Positions 16,995 through 26,236 of a DNA stretch of 64,000 nucleotides are shown one piece after another (the first letter of the stretch is position 1; each line of letters starts with the position of its first letter). Below the pieces are notes generated by a model. That model did no database searches. It was not told the DNA's origin and saw nothing but the letters and a program-made list of their open reading frames with translations. The position numbers and the translations under genes were made by a program. Origin of the DNA: Flaviramulus multivorans (lineage in GTDB: Bacteria; Bacteroidota; Bacteroidia; Flavobacteriales; Flavobacteriaceae); NCBI RefSeq assembly GCF_021728415.1, contig NZ_JAKKDV010000003.1, forward strand, positions 186,001 to 250,000, written 5' to 3'.

Positions 16995-17669
16995 ATGATT
17001 ATGAAAAGATTAGTACTATTATTTGCAGGTTTGTTAATAGGATTAACAACCGCATCAGCAACACAACAAGACCATCACATATTTGATGAACAATTAGATA
17101 TTACAAAACGTTATCGTTATGCTCAACCTATTATGTTTATGGAACGCGGCATTGAGTTTTTAATTTTTCCTGATGGAAGTTTTGATTTTAATACGCATAT
17201 AAATGATGGTTTTTATGATGACATGTATTATAAAAATAATTCTCGAAGAAATAGTGTAAACGCTTCTTACCGTGGTCCTAATGTTAATATCCAATTTAGT
17301 TCAAGAAATAGTAACCGTGGTGTTTCTATTATAAGAGATAGGTATGGAAAAGTAAGACGTATTGGTAATGTGTTTTTAAATTATGATAGATATGGAAATA
17401 TTACTCGCGTAGGATCTGTTTACATACGATATGGTAGAGGCCGAAACGCAACGGTATCACAAGTTGGAGGATTAAGAGTTAATTACAACCGTTGGGGAGA
17501 AATTGTAAATACCAGAGGGTATGTAAATTGGAACAATCGTGATGTATGTTATGATAATCTAGAACAGCATGATAGAGACGATTATCATAATGATTATGAT
17601 TATGATGATAACTATTACTATTACAAACAGAATGGTAAAGTAAAAAAGCAAAAGAAAAACAAAAGATAA
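16995..17669 (+). CDS. Secreted Tyr/Asn/Arg-rich protein behind a sigma-54 promoter
   Basis: This 224-residue exported protein has a signal peptide (about residues 1-22, cleavage near ASA-TQ). A second ATG at 17001 is an equally good start. The mature part contains two repeat-like blocks reading RYGKVRRIGNVFLNYDRYG and RVGSVYIRYGRG, then an Asp/Tyr-rich segment and a Lys-rich C-terminus. The repeated RxGxVxxxYxRxG pattern suggests a small beta-solenoid or YD-like sheet. I recognise it as a recurring flavobacterial hypothetical without assigned function. Sigma-54 control suggests a stress or surface role. Confidence 0.7.
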   Translation: MIMKRLVLLFAGLLIGLTTASATQQDHHIFDEQLDITKRYRYAQPIMFMERGIEFLIFPDGSFDFNTHINDGFYDDMYYKNNSRRNSVNASYRGPNVNIQFSSRNSNRGVSIIRDRYGKVRRIGNVFLNYDRYGNITRVGSVYIRYGRGRNATVSQVGGLRVNYNRWGEIVNTRGYVNWNNRDVCYDNLEQHDRDDYHNDYDYDDNYYYYKQNGKVKKQKKNKR

Positions 17670-17699
17670 TCATTAATAGAATAAGTTATTTGTTATAGC

Positions 17700-17732
17700 A
17701 AAACCCTTAAGGTGTACACCTTAAGGGTTTTT
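17700..17732. terminator. Perfect 32-base palindrome, terminator
   Basis: 17700-17731 is a perfect inverted repeat with the centre at TGTACA. Its outer arms, AAAACCC and GGGTTTT, supply the A and T runs. It follows the 16995 gene. Confidence 0.75.
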
Positions 17733-17847
17733 GAATTCTACAAACTATCATCTAATCCAAAAAAAAAGCATTTTGGCAATTATTTTATGAATAGCATATA
17801 TAATTTCCTTATAATTATGTTCAAATAACTGCAAACCAATCATTTAA

Positions 17848-18201
17848 ATGAAAATCACATTTTTACTTTTGGCGTTATCATTTACAAGCTTAAGTTCTGC
17901 TCAATTCATTTCAGGCGATGATAAATTACATTTAGCTGCTGGAGCATTAATCTCAGGAACAACCTATACAATAGTTTATACTAGTACTAAAAACAAGAAA
18001 AAGGCCTTCTGGTATAGTTTGGGCGCATCGGCATTAGCGGGTGTTACTAAAGAGGTTATTGATGCTGGTCAAAACGAAAGGTTTGATACTGGTGAAATAT
18101 TTGCTGCTACAGTTGGCGGATTAGTAGTAAGTACATCCTTAAGTTTGTTTGTTGGTAAAAACAAGGCTAAAAAAAGAAAACAAATTGCTTTAGTTAACTA
18201 A
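17848..18201 (+). CDS. YfiM-like small exported protein
   Basis: This 117-residue protein has a signal peptide (about residues 1-18). Its mature domain starts DDKLHLAAGALISG, continues with a hydrophobic stretch containing ASALAGVTKEVID, and ends FDTGEIFAATVGGL followed by a basic tail. The DKLxHxxAG start and the GxxKEixD block resemble the YfiM/DUF2279 family of small envelope proteins with two or three hydrophobic helices. The role is unknown. It is monocistronic, with terminator-like DNA before it. Family assignment is moderate because it rests on short motifs. Confidence 0.55.
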   Translation: MKITFLLLALSFTSLSSAQFISGDDKLHLAAGALISGTTYTIVYTSTKNKKKAFWYSLGASALAGVTKEVIDAGQNERFDTGEIFAATVGGLVVSTSLSLFVGKNKAKKRKQIALVN

Positions 18202-18291
18202 TTAATTTTTAGACTATTTATAAACAGTTTTGCTTTAAGTATTATCTGTTTTGTATAATGAGGTTAAATATAATTTTAGAAAAGAATTATA

Positions 18292-19326
18292 TCATAAATC
18301 TTTATTTGATTTTTCAAAGTTGTATTTTTGCGCTCCTCTTGTGTACTCAATTTTAGTGACATTGTTGTCATTGTCATAAATCAATTTACCAAAATTATTT
18401 CTATCCGTAAAATAGGACTTGGAATCAAGGTATAGTATGCTATTCTTAACCGTTGTAGAATTATCAGTATCCTCATTAGCAATGATTGTTTGTATTAAAC
18501 CTTCAGCTTCTTCTTTAATATAAAGTGTTAAATTATCTCTTTTGTAGGTTCCCAAATAATGTCTGTAGTTAGTTAAATCTTTTACAATCGCTGTGTCGGG
18601 AGTAATGTTTAAATGATTACTTAATTCTGTATAAGTTATTATGGCATTATCTCTGAATCTCTTTACGCTACTATTTTGCTGAGCAGCACCCAATGAATAA
18701 AAGTATGATGCATCATTAATATATTCAGGATCATTTAAAAAATAATCAATCATATCGTCACTTATAGAACTGTTACTAATAAAATTAGGGTACCACGATT
18801 GTTCGTCCTTATATTTTTTGTGTAGGTCAAAAATGAAATCCACAATTTTAGTGTCTAAGAAGTCTACTTCTCCTTTGTAATTATTGTAGACTAGCTTTAA
18901 TTTAGAGAGAAGGTCATCCTGCTCTTGAGTTAATTTTTCATGAGAACTTAATAATTTTTGAAATGTATTATCAGAAAGTTCTACTTCATAACCACTAAAT
19001 AATAAATATGCCAATCCATTGATTTTGAAATTCTGTCTTGTTGCTTTTTTATTAATAATAACATAATACGCAGAATTTTGGCTTCTGAAATAGGCAACCT
19101 TGGCATTTGCTTTTTCAATGTTGAATTTTAGTTCCTCTAATGTATTTTTAAATAGGAGTTTTGTATATTCTGCAGCTTTTCGTTCTTCATTCCAATTGTT
19201 AATAGATAGCGCAATTAAAATACCTATAACCACAAGAATTATTTCACCAATGGCATAAAGTAGATACTTACTGAATTTGTTTTTTGAAAGTAATCCTTGG
19301 CGGATTTTACGGAAAAATTTTATCAT
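18292..19326 (-). CDS. DUF6090 family membrane-anchored protein
   Basis: With the start at 19326 the protein is 344 residues and begins MIKFFRKIRQGLLSKNKFSK. This basic block leads into a membrane helix YAIGEIILVVIGILIALSI and the NNWNEERK sequence that marks DUF6090. The remaining part is an extracytoplasmic alpha-rich domain ending in a small beta segment. The ATG at 19359 would add eleven residues not seen in the family. DUF6090 genes are often present in many copies in flavobacteria, but this window has only this one. The function is unknown. Confidence 0.82.
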   Translation of the reverse strand: MIKFFRKIRQGLLSKNKFSKYLLYAIGEIILVVIGILIALSINNWNEERKAAEYTKLLFKNTLEELKFNIEKANAKVAYFRSQNSAYYVIINKKATRQNFKINGLAYLLFSGYEVELSDNTFQKLLSSHEKLTQEQDDLLSKLKLVYNNYKGEVDFLDTKIVDFIFDLHKKYKDEQSWYPNFISNSSISDDMIDYFLNDPEYINDASYFYSLGAAQQNSSVKRFRDNAIITYTELSNHLNITPDTAIVKDLTNYRHYLGTYKRDNLTLYIKEEAEGLIQTIIANEDTDNSTTVKNSILYLDSKSYFTDRNNFGKLIYDNDNNVTKIEYTRGAQKYNFEKSNKDL

Positions 19327-19406
19327 GTTTCGACCTAATATTAGCCGTAGGTCGATCAAATAAAAAAGAGGTAAGTACCAAAGTAGTTAAATTAAATGAT
19401 AAAAAA

Positions 19407-20354
19407 TTAATTAATCAATTTATTTATGATTTCTTTGGTAGGAAGTATTTCTGTAGTGTGCTCAATACTAGGGCCTGCAACCCAAACAGTTTTATATGTG
19501 GCTTTTGTTGCCGCATTTTTTGTAGCATTCATCCCAATGGAAAACCGAATCATTTTTACCCATTTTTTTAGTTTCCTGTTTTTGTTCAAGATGGATTCTA
19601 ACCAAGTTTGTTTGGTGCCTATTTTTTGAACATAAGGTGTATTTATCACTGTACATGGAGTTCCTGAAATACGCTCTGTCATTACAATATCGTCGGCACC
19701 ATAATCAACACATGCCTGTTTGTATTCCTCAGTCACATTGGCTTCAATAGAGGCTATAAATGGACTTCCTACCGAAACACCATCAGCCCCATAACTTAGC
19801 ATCTTATCAATATCGGCCTTACACCCTACACCTCCTGCAGAAATAACTGGAATATTCAATTGGCTTTTTAATTCTTTTATCAAAGCTTCTGGAGACAAAT
19901 TTCCTCGATGCCCACCTGCTTCATTATTTACTGCAATTGCAGCATCTGCACCTAAAGATTCCACTTTTTTTGCAAACTTTAAATCCACTACATCGCAAAA
20001 CACTTTAATACCAACTTTATGCGCCTGATTTATGGTTTCTTCAGGGCTTCCTAGGGATGTAATTATAAAATCGCACCCTTCTTCACAAATAACACGTAAT
20101 TGCTCTTTATATTTTAAGTTTGATTTATTAACAATTAAATTAAATCCAAACGAACCACCTTTCACTTTTGCCAATTTTAGTTCCTTGGCAGCAGCTCTTA
20201 ACTCGTCAAGGGTTCTATAATTTAAGGCAGGAATACAACCTGCTATACCGCCTTTCATAGCTTCAATTACCATAGCTGTATTAGACACTAAAAACATAGG
20301 GGCTTGGATAATTGGGTATTTAATATTTAGTAATTGACAAAGTTTGGTTTCCAT
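19407..20354 (-). CDS. NAD(P)H-dependent flavin oxidoreductase, nitronate monooxygenase-like
   Basis: This is a 315-residue TIM-barrel FMN protein of the 2-nitropropane dioxygenase/nitronate monooxygenase family. Family marks are YPIIQAPM at the N-terminus, NNEAGGHRG in the middle (His is the usual catalytic base in AGGH) and the FMN phosphate loop ISAGGVG followed by GADGVSVGSPF. It oxidises nitronates or related substrates with O2 in the cytoplasm, though many members are quinone reductases. The ATG at 20354 (METKLCQLLNI) is preferred over 20375 because the family starts there. It is monocistronic between DUF6090 and dnaK. Confidence 0.87.
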   Translation of the reverse strand: METKLCQLLNIKYPIIQAPMFLVSNTAMVIEAMKGGIAGCIPALNYRTLDELRAAAKELKLAKVKGGSFGFNLIVNKSNLKYKEQLRVICEEGCDFIITSLGSPEETINQAHKVGIKVFCDVVDLKFAKKVESLGADAAIAVNNEAGGHRGNLSPEALIKELKSQLNIPVISAGGVGCKADIDKMLSYGADGVSVGSPFIASIEANVTEEYKQACVDYGADDIVMTERISGTPCTVINTPYVQKIGTKQTWLESILNKNRKLKKWVKMIRFSIGMNATKNAATKATYKTVWVAGPSIEHTTEILPTKEIINKLIN

Positions 20355-20430
20355 ATTATAAACTGATTTCAGCAAATATAATAAATATTATGCATGCATA
20401 GTAAAATTTATGGTTTATCAGAATTAAATA

Positions 20431-20463
20431 AAAAAGCGCAACCATTTCTAGTTGCGCTTTTTT
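20431..20463. terminator. Intrinsic terminator downstream of dnaK
   Basis: The AGCGCAAC/GTTGCGCT stem with an eight-base loop has A5 on the left and T6 on the right. On the minus strand it ends dnaK. Confidence 0.85.
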
Positions 20464-20501
20464 AATGTTATGTGATTCTGAAATAAGTTCAGAATGATGT
20501 T

Positions 20502-22409
20502 TTATTTTACTTCTTCGAAATCTACATCTTCCACATCACTACCTTCTGCTTGACCGTTTTGGCTAGCATCAGATCCTGGCGTTTCTGCCCCACCTTGTTG
20601 TGCTTCAGCTTGTGCTTTATACATTTCTTCAGAAGCTACTTTCCAAGCTTCGTTTATTTTATCTAAAGCTGGTGTAATAACCTCTAAATCTTTAGTTTCA
20701 TAAGCCTTTTTCAATTCTTCTAAAGCATCAACAATTGGTTGTTTTTTATCAGCTGATAATTTATCACCAAATTCTTCTAATTGTTTTTCCGTTTGGAAAA
20801 TCATAGAATCTGCTTCATTTAATTTTTGAGCTTGTTCAGCAGCTTTTTTATCAGCTTCAGCATTTGCTTCAGCATCCGCTTTCATCTTTTGGATTTCTTC
20901 TTCAGTTAATCCAGACGATGCTTCAATTCTGATATCTTGTTTCTTACCAGTCGCTTTATCTTCTGCAGATACTTTTATAATACCATTGGCATCAATATCA
21001 AACGTTACTTCAATTTGTGGTGTACCACGTCTTGCTGGTGGAATTCCATCTAAATGGAAACGTCCAATCGTTTTGTTATCCGCTGCCATCGCTCTTTCTC
21101 CTTGTAATACATGAATCTCAACAGAAGGTTGATTATCTGCAGCCGTAGAGAATACTTGCGATTTTTTGGTAGGAATGGTTGTATTCGCTTCAATTAACTT
21201 TGTAAATACATTACCCATAGTTTCAATACCAAGTGATAATGGTGTTACGTCTAAAAGCAATACATCTTTTACATCTCCCGTTAAAACACCACCTTGTATA
21301 CCAGCACCTAACGATACTACTTCATCTGGGTTTACACCTTTACTTGGTGCTTTTCCAAAGAATTTCTCAACTGCCGCTTGTACTGCAGGAATACGTGTAG
21401 AACCACCTACTAAAATAATTTCATCAATATCACTTTTACTTAAACCAGCAGCCTTTAAAGCAGACTCACATGGCTCGATAGTACGTTTTACTAAATCGTC
21501 AATTAATTGTTCGAATTTAGAACGCGTTAACGTACGCACTAAGTGTTTTGGTCCACTAGCTGTAGCTGTTATGTATGGTAAATTGATTTCTGTTTGAGCT
21601 GAAGATGATAACTCAATCTTAGCTTTTTCTGCAGCTTCTTTTAAACGCTGTAAAGACATAGGATCTTTTCTTAAATCCATACCTTCTTCAGCATTAAACT
21701 CGTCAGCTAACCAGTTGATGATTTTTTCATCAACATCATCACCACCTAAGTGTGTATCACCGTCTGTAGAAAGTACTTCAAAAACACCATCTCCTAATTC
21801 TAAAATAGAAACGTCATGTGTACCTCCACCAAAATCAAAAACAACTATTTTTTGGTCTTTACCTCTTTTATCTAGTCCGTAAGCCAATGCCGCAGCAGTA
21901 GGCTCGTTTATAATACGTTCTACTTTTAAACCAGCAATTTCACCAGCCTCTTTTGTAGCTTGACGCTGACTATCATTAAAATAAGCAGGTACTGTAATAA
22001 CTGCACGACTTACTGATGTTCCTAAATAATCCTCAGCCGTTTTCTTCATCTTTTGAAGAATCATAGCCGATAATTCTTGTGGTGTATACAAACGCCCTTC
22101 AATATCAACTCTAGGCGTGTCATTATCACCTTTTACTACTTTATATGGTACGCGTTCTGCTTCTTTTTTAGACTCAGAATATTTATTCCCCATAAAACGC
22201 TTGATAGAATAAACAGTTTTAGTAGGGTTTGTTACCGCTTGTCTTTTTGCCGGATCACCAACCTTTATTTCACCACCTTCTACAAAAGCAATCACCGATG
22301 GTGTTGTACGTTTACCTTCTGCGTTTGGGATTACCACAGGTTCGTTACCTTCCATTACAGAAACGCAAGAGTTGGTTGTTCCTAAATCGATTCCAATAAT
22401 TTTACTCAT
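20502..22409 (-). CDS. dnaK: Chaperone protein DnaK (Hsp70)
   Basis: This 635-residue Hsp70 starts [17 protein letters not shown], which sets the start at 22409. The longer ORF up to 22502 covers promoter DNA. The ATPase domain (about 1-380) has the phosphate loops and [13 protein letters not shown], followed by the linker [13 protein letters not shown], the substrate-binding domain, and an acidic C-terminus ending [10 protein letters not shown], typical of bacterial DnaK. It folds nascent and stress-denatured proteins with DnaJ and GrpE, which are not adjacent here. A perfect TGACAC-A-GTGTCA dyad about 80 bases upstream may be its heat-shock control site. Confidence 0.97.
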   Translation of the reverse strand: MSKIIGIDLGTTNSCVSVMEGNEPVVIPNAEGKRTTPSVIAFVEGGEIKVGDPAKRQAVTNPTKTVYSIKRFMGNKYSESKKEAERVPYKVVKGDNDTPRVDIEGRLYTPQELSAMILQKMKKTAEDYLGTSVSRAVITVPAYFNDSQRQATKEAGEIAGLKVERIINEPTAAALAYGLDKRGKDQKIVVFDFGGGTHDVSILELGDGVFEVLSTDGDTHLGGDDVDEKIINWLADEFNAEEGMDLRKDPMSLQRLKEAAEKAKIELSSSAQTEINLPYITATASGPKHLVRTLTRSKFEQLIDDLVKRTIEPCESALKAAGLSKSDIDEIILVGGSTRIPAVQAAVEKFFGKAPSKGVNPDEVVSLGAGIQGGVLTGDVKDVLLLDVTPLSLGIETMGNVFTKLIEANTTIPTKKSQVFSTAADNQPSVEIHVLQGERAMAADNKTIGRFHLDGIPPARRGTPQIEVTFDIDANGIIKVSAEDKATGKKQDIRIEASSGLTEEEIQKMKADAEANAEADKKAAEQAQKLNEADSMIFQTEKQLEEFGDKLSADKKQPIVDALEELKKAYETKDLEVITPALDKINEAWKVASEEMYKAQAEAQQGGAETPGSDASQNGQAEGSDVEDVDFEEVK

Positions 22410-22479
22410 AATATATTTTTTATTGTGTTGAATGTTCATTTTTAAATTCGGAATGTATAAGTCAATGATTATGCCAACA

Positions 22480-22501
22480 CAAATAAACTGACACAGTGTC
22501 A
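22480..22501 (-). promoter_or_regulatory. Candidate dnaK promoter with 13-base dyad
   Basis: TGACACAGTGTCA (22489-22501) is a perfect inverted repeat. One base downstream on the minus strand is TTTATTTG (22487-22480), a -7-like box. The dyad would occupy the -33 to -7 spacer, a position suited to a repressor or to an alternative sigma element. Confidence 0.5.
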
Positions 22502-22515
22502 TATTTTTATCAAAT

Positions 22516-22578
22516 GGGCGTTACCACAAGTGGTCAGGCTTTCCGCGCTACACGGTAGCGTGCTGCAATCCCTAACGC
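22516..22578 (+). repeat. GCGTTA...TAACGC structured repeat, copy 1
   Basis: This GC-rich 63-base element stands out in A/T-rich intergenic DNA. The outer arms GCGTTA (22518-22523) and TAACGC (22573-22578) pair. Inside are two hairpins, ACCAC/GTGGT (22523-22534) and CGCTAC/GTAGCG (22546-22560). The ends match a shorter second copy at 48528-48562. Confidence 0.6.
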
Positions 22579-22634
22579 AAATACATTTAAAATTAATATC
22601 CAAATTACTACTCATTTTTTCAATTTAATCACTT

Positions 22635-22642
22635 TATATTTG
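22635..22642 (+). promoter_or_regulatory. -7 box of the sdaA promoter
   Basis: TATATTTG matches TAnnTTTG and ends 21 bases before the sdaA start codon. Confidence 0.55.
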
Positions 22643-22663
22643 TCAAACTAAAGCATATGTTAC

Positions 22664-24088
22664 ATGGAGTGTATTTCTGTTTTCGACATGTTAAAAATTG
22701 GTGTTGGTCCTTCAAGTTCTCATACATTGGGACCTTGGCGAGCTGCAGAGCGCTGGATTAAAGAGCTAAAGGAAACTAATAAATTCAACAAGGTAGAAAG
22801 CATTTCTGTGGACTTGTTCGGATCCTTGTCTTTAACAGGCAAAGGACATGCTACAGATTATGCCATTATGCTAGGTTTAAGTGGTGCTAACCCAGAAACT
22901 ATTCCAACAGAAACGATTGGTGATATTATCTCTAAAATTAAAAGTACAAACTCTATTAGTTTTAATGGCGAAAAAGATTTACCATTTACTCCAGAAACAA
23001 ATATTGTTTTTAACAGAAAGTTTTTGCCGTTTCATGCTAATGCACTGCAATTTTCAGCCACAATCAATGGTAGAAAATCAAAATCTACCTACTACTCCAT
23101 TGGCGGTGGATTTGTTGTACAGGAAGAACGAAAAATTTCAAAAGCCAACAAAATTATATTTTATTGCACGTTTCCATATCCCATTGAAACGGGTAACGAT
23201 TTATTAAAATATTGTAATCAATTAAACAAATCTATTTCAGAAGTAGTTTTAGAAAACGAAAAATCCATTAGACCTATTGAAACTATCGATTTTGAATTGA
23301 ATAGGGTTTGGAACACCATGTTAGAGTGCATGTATATTGGCTGTCATACCGAAGGTAATTTACCTGGTGGCTTAAATGTAAGACGACGTGCTTTTGATAC
23401 TTATCAAACTTTAAAAGGGGATTTACCATACAACTCACCACAAGAATGGCTTGAAACTATTAGAAAAACCGAAGTCAAATTTCGGCAAATATTAAAATGG
23501 GTAAGTTGTTTTGCTTTATCAGTTAACGAAGTCAATGCCTCTTTAGGTCGTGTTGTTACGGCACCTACAAATGGTAGCGCTGGTGTTATCCCAGCGGTTT
23601 TAATGTATTATATGGTAATTGAAAACCATGAAGCTAACTTTAGCCATATTAAACAATTTTTGTTAGTCGCTGGCGAGATAGGTAGTATCTTTAAAAAAGG
23701 TGCGACCATAAGTGCAGCAATGGGTGGTTGTCAAGCTGAAATTGGTGTATCTTCTGCAATGGCGGCTGCAGCCTTATGCGAATTAATGGGTGGTTCACCC
23801 GAGCAGGTTTTAGTAGCTGCTGAAATTGCGATGGAACATCATTTAGGATTGACCTGTGATCCTATTGGTGGTTTGGTACAAATACCATGTATTGAACGTA
23901 ATGCCATGGGCGCTATCAAAGCTATAAATGCTGCAGAGTTAGCGTTGGATACTAATCCCGAAAACGTAAAGGTACCCTTAGATAAGGTTGTCGCAACTAT
24001 GTGGGAAACGGCAAAAGATATGAATACTAAGTATAAAGAAACTAGCGAAGGTGGCTTAGCTGTTGGCGTGCATCTATCAGATTGTTAA
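22664..24088 (+). CDS. sdaA: L-serine ammonia-lyase (iron-sulfur type)
   Basis: This 474-residue single-chain L-serine dehydratase fuses the beta-like N-terminal domain (about 1-150, with [14 protein letters not shown]) and the alpha-like catalytic domain (about 190-474). The Cys residues that ligate the [4Fe-4S] cluster are in the alpha part, for example near [13 protein letters not shown] and [14 protein letters not shown]. It converts L-serine to pyruvate and ammonia. The stop overlaps the opposite-strand gene at 24085 by four bases. A TAnnTTTG box precedes it, and it is probably a single-gene unit. Confidence 0.93.
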   Translation: MECISVFDMLKIGVGPSSSHTLGPWRAAERWIKELKETNKFNKVESISVDLFGSLSLTGKGHATDYAIMLGLSGANPETIPTETIGDIISKIKSTNSISFNGEKDLPFTPETNIVFNRKFLPFHANALQFSATINGRKSKSTYYSIGGGFVVQEERKISKANKIIFYCTFPYPIETGNDLLKYCNQLNKSISEVVLENEKSIRPIETIDFELNRVWNTMLECMYIGCHTEGNLPGGLNVRRRAFDTYQTLKGDLPYNSPQEWLETIRKTEVKFRQILKWVSCFALSVNEVNASLGRVVTAPTNGSAGVIPAVLMYYMVIENHEANFSHIKQFLLVAGEIGSIFKKGATISAAMGGCQAEIGVSSAMAAAALCELMGGSPEQVLVAAEIAMEHHLGLTCDPIGGLVQIPCIERNAMGAIKAINAAELALDTNPENVKVPLDKVVATMWETAKDMNTKYKETSEGGLAVGVHLSDC

Positions 24089-24552
24089 TCGCTATTTGTA
24101 CCACAACCTACTTTTCTTCTAGTATCTATTAAATAGATTATTTTCCATTGTCCGCCATCTTTAAATAGCTGAAATGAATTTACACCACAATGGCTAAACG
24201 TATCATTATACCAAAACTCATAAGGTGTCCAAGCATTGGCCATGTTACCATCAACCTGAATACTATAATCGAGCAACCGTTCGTCCCATTTTTGGTCAGC
24301 AGTTCTTGTTGCAATGGCATTTAGCATTTTTCCTGGTTCATCTGTAACCAAAATATCTTTTCCTTCTTTATTTTTATATGCGGTTTGCATAAGAATTTTA
24401 TCCATCATAACAGATTTCATAAGAGTCGTATCACCTTTATGGAATCCATCAAAAAAAGTATCAACAGCAGACTTTACCTTGAACTCTTCTTCATTCTGAC
24501 CAAAAACTGCTGCTGTAATCAAAAAAACTAAATAGAATACTAAACGTGCCAT
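24085..24552 (-). CDS. Exported NTF2-like (SnoaL/DUF4440-type) protein
   Basis: This 155-residue protein has a signal peptide (about residues 1-18, ending VFGQN). The alpha+beta domain begins with helices EEEFKVKSAVDTFFDGFHKGD, followed by strands containing NAWTPYEFWYND and WKIIYLIDTRRK. This is the cone-shaped NTF2-like fold. The exported form is common in Bacteroidota as nuclear transport factor 2 family protein. No catalytic residues can be assigned; it may bind a small ligand in the periplasm. It is convergent with sdaA with a four-base overlap. Confidence 0.75.
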   Translation of the reverse strand: MARLVFYLVFLITAAVFGQNEEEFKVKSAVDTFFDGFHKGDTTLMKSVMMDKILMQTAYKNKEGKDILVTDEPGKMLNAIATRTADQKWDERLLDYSIQVDGNMANAWTPYEFWYNDTFSHCGVNSFQLFKDGGQWKIIYLIDTRRKVGCGTNSD

Positions 24553-24673
24553 AATAAAAGTTTTAACTAAATTAAAACATCATTCTCAGGTATTGATCCC
24601 TTTAAAGAAAAGTTTAACAGTATCTACTTAATTTATTATTTTTACGAGCAATCTAATAAACTAAACTATAAAT

Positions 24674-25492
24674 ATGTCTGTAGCTAAAAAAGAATACAAA
24701 CGCATAACAGTAAAAACATTGGTTGACATGAAAGCTAATGGTGAAAAAATATCCATGTTAACTGCTTATGATTATACCATGGCGAAAATTGTTGATGGTG
24801 CTGGCATTGATGTTGTTTTAGTTGGTGATTCTGCAAGTAATGTTATGGCGGGGCATGAAACGACCTTACCTATTACTTTAGATCAAATGATATATCATGC
24901 ATCTTCAGTAATTAGAGCTATCGAACGCGCTTTAGTAGTGGTCGATTTACCTTTTGGAAGCTACCAAAGCGACCCAAAAGAAGCATTACGTTCTGCTATT
25001 CGAATTATGAAAGAAAGCGGTGCTCACTCTGTAAAATTAGAAGGCGGTCGTGAAATAAAGGACTCTATAAAACGTATACTAAACGCTGGTATCCCTGTAA
25101 TGGGGCATTTAGGGTTAACACCACAGTCTATTTATAAGTTTGGAACTTATACCGTTCGGGCCAAAGAAGAACAAGAAGCAGCTGATTTAATTGAAGACGC
25201 AAAAACGCTTGAACGTATTGGTTGTTTTGCAATAGTTTTAGAAAAAATTCCTGCTAAACTAGCTAAAGAAGTTGCTGAAAGCGTTAGCATTCCTATTATT
25301 GGCATTGGTGCCGGAAATGGTGTGGACGGTCAGGTTTTAGTTTTACATGATATGTTAGGAATGACACATGAATTCAATCCTCGTTTTTTACGCCGTTATT
25401 TGCACTTATATGAAGAAATGACCAAAGCAATATCTCAATATGTTAATGATGTAAAGATGTTAGATTTTCCCAATGATTCGGAGCAATATTAA
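24674..25492 (+). CDS. panB: 3-methyl-2-oxobutanoate hydroxymethyltransferase
   Basis: This 272-residue PanB contains [18 protein letters not shown] at the N-terminus, [18 protein letters not shown] with the Mg-binding Asp, the KLEGG catalytic region and [18 protein letters not shown] near the end. It transfers a hydroxymethyl group from methylenetetrahydrofolate to 2-oxoisovalerate, the first step of pantothenate and CoA synthesis. Length and all motifs are normal. panC is not adjacent. The next gene, an RluA-type synthase, begins 30 bases later on the same strand and is likely co-transcribed, a pairing that seems accidental in function. Confidence 0.96.
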   Translation: MSVAKKEYKRITVKTLVDMKANGEKISMLTAYDYTMAKIVDGAGIDVVLVGDSASNVMAGHETTLPITLDQMIYHASSVIRAIERALVVVDLPFGSYQSDPKEALRSAIRIMKESGAHSVKLEGGREIKDSIKRILNAGIPVMGHLGLTPQSIYKFGTYTVRAKEEQEAADLIEDAKTLERIGCFAIVLEKIPAKLAKEVAESVSIPIIGIGAGNGVDGQVLVLHDMLGMTHEFNPRFLRRYLHLYEEMTKAISQYVNDVKMLDFPNDSEQY

Positions 25493-25522
25493 TCACTTTT
25501 AACGAAAATAATTTGGCAATTA

Positions 25523-26227
25523 GTGACCGAAAAAACACTTTCAGATAAAAACAATCTTCAAGTTCTATATGAAGACAATCACATCATCATTGTAAACAAG
25601 CGTGCTGGGGATATTGTTCAAGGTGACAAAACAGGTGATAAACCATTAAGCGAAGTTGTTAAAAGCTATATAAAAGATAAATATAATAAACCAGGAAACG
25701 TTTACTTAGGTGTTGTTCACCGGTTAGATAGACCCACTACTGGTCTTGTTATTTTTGCTAAAACAAGCAAGGTATTACCGAGATTAAATAAACTCTTTGC
25801 TGAAAAAGACGCAAAAAAAACATATTGGGCTCTTGTAAAAAACGAACCACCAAAGCATGAAGACACTTTAATACACTGGTTAAAAAAGAATCCAAAAAAC
25901 AACAAATCATACACGCATTTGAATGAAATTAAGGATAGTAAAAAAGCTATTCTTCATTATAAATTATTAAAAAAATTAGACCATTATTTTTTACTGGAAA
26001 TTGATTTGGAAACTGGTAGACATCATCAAATCCGTACGCAACTATCAACTATTGGTTGTCCAATAAAAGGTGATTTAAAATATGGTTTTAATAGAAGTAA
26101 TTCGGATGCGAGTATTCATTTACATGCCCGATATATTAGTTTTATTCATCCTGTAAAAAAAGAACCTCTTCATATAACTGCTCCTTTACCCAATGATCCT
26201 GTTTGGGATGCCTGTTTACTTAATTAA
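25523..26227 (+). CDS. RluA family pseudouridine synthase
   Basis: This 234-residue RNA pseudouridine synthase has the active-site motif HRLDRPTTG with catalytic Asp69 and the family stretch LLEIDLETGRHHQIR. It lacks the N-terminal S4 domain of RluC/RluD, so it resembles the short RluA or TruC types. It isomerises uridine in rRNA or tRNA; the target position cannot be told. The start codon is GTG at 25523, and no ATG is available upstream in frame. It lies between panB and the aldehyde dehydrogenase gene (9-base gap), forming a three-gene run. Confidence 0.9.
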   Translation: MTEKTLSDKNNLQVLYEDNHIIIVNKRAGDIVQGDKTGDKPLSEVVKSYIKDKYNKPGNVYLGVVHRLDRPTTGLVIFAKTSKVLPRLNKLFAEKDAKKTYWALVKNEPPKHEDTLIHWLKKNPKNNKSYTHLNEIKDSKKAILHYKLLKKLDHYFLLEIDLETGRHHQIRTQLSTIGCPIKGDLKYGFNRSNSDASIHLHARYISFIHPVKKEPLHITAPLPNDPVWDACLLN

Positions 26228-26236
26228 GAATATTTA

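Noticed and set aside
17781-17800. Second sigma-54 promoter (TGGCAATTATTTT) before the YfiM-like gene
   Set aside because: The -12 element lacks the TTG at the required position and the -24 element is incomplete.
21166-21597. 143-codon ORF antisense to dnaK
   Set aside because: Shadow ORF; no start signal, no recognisable domain.
22410-22502. N-terminal extension of DnaK
   Set aside because: The upstream ATG reads through the promoter dyad; DnaK proteins start [10 protein letters not shown] at 22409.
22516-22578. CRISPR or riboswitch
   Set aside because: There is a single unit without repeat-spacer structure, and no downstream gene fits a known riboswitch class; the repeat interpretation fits better.
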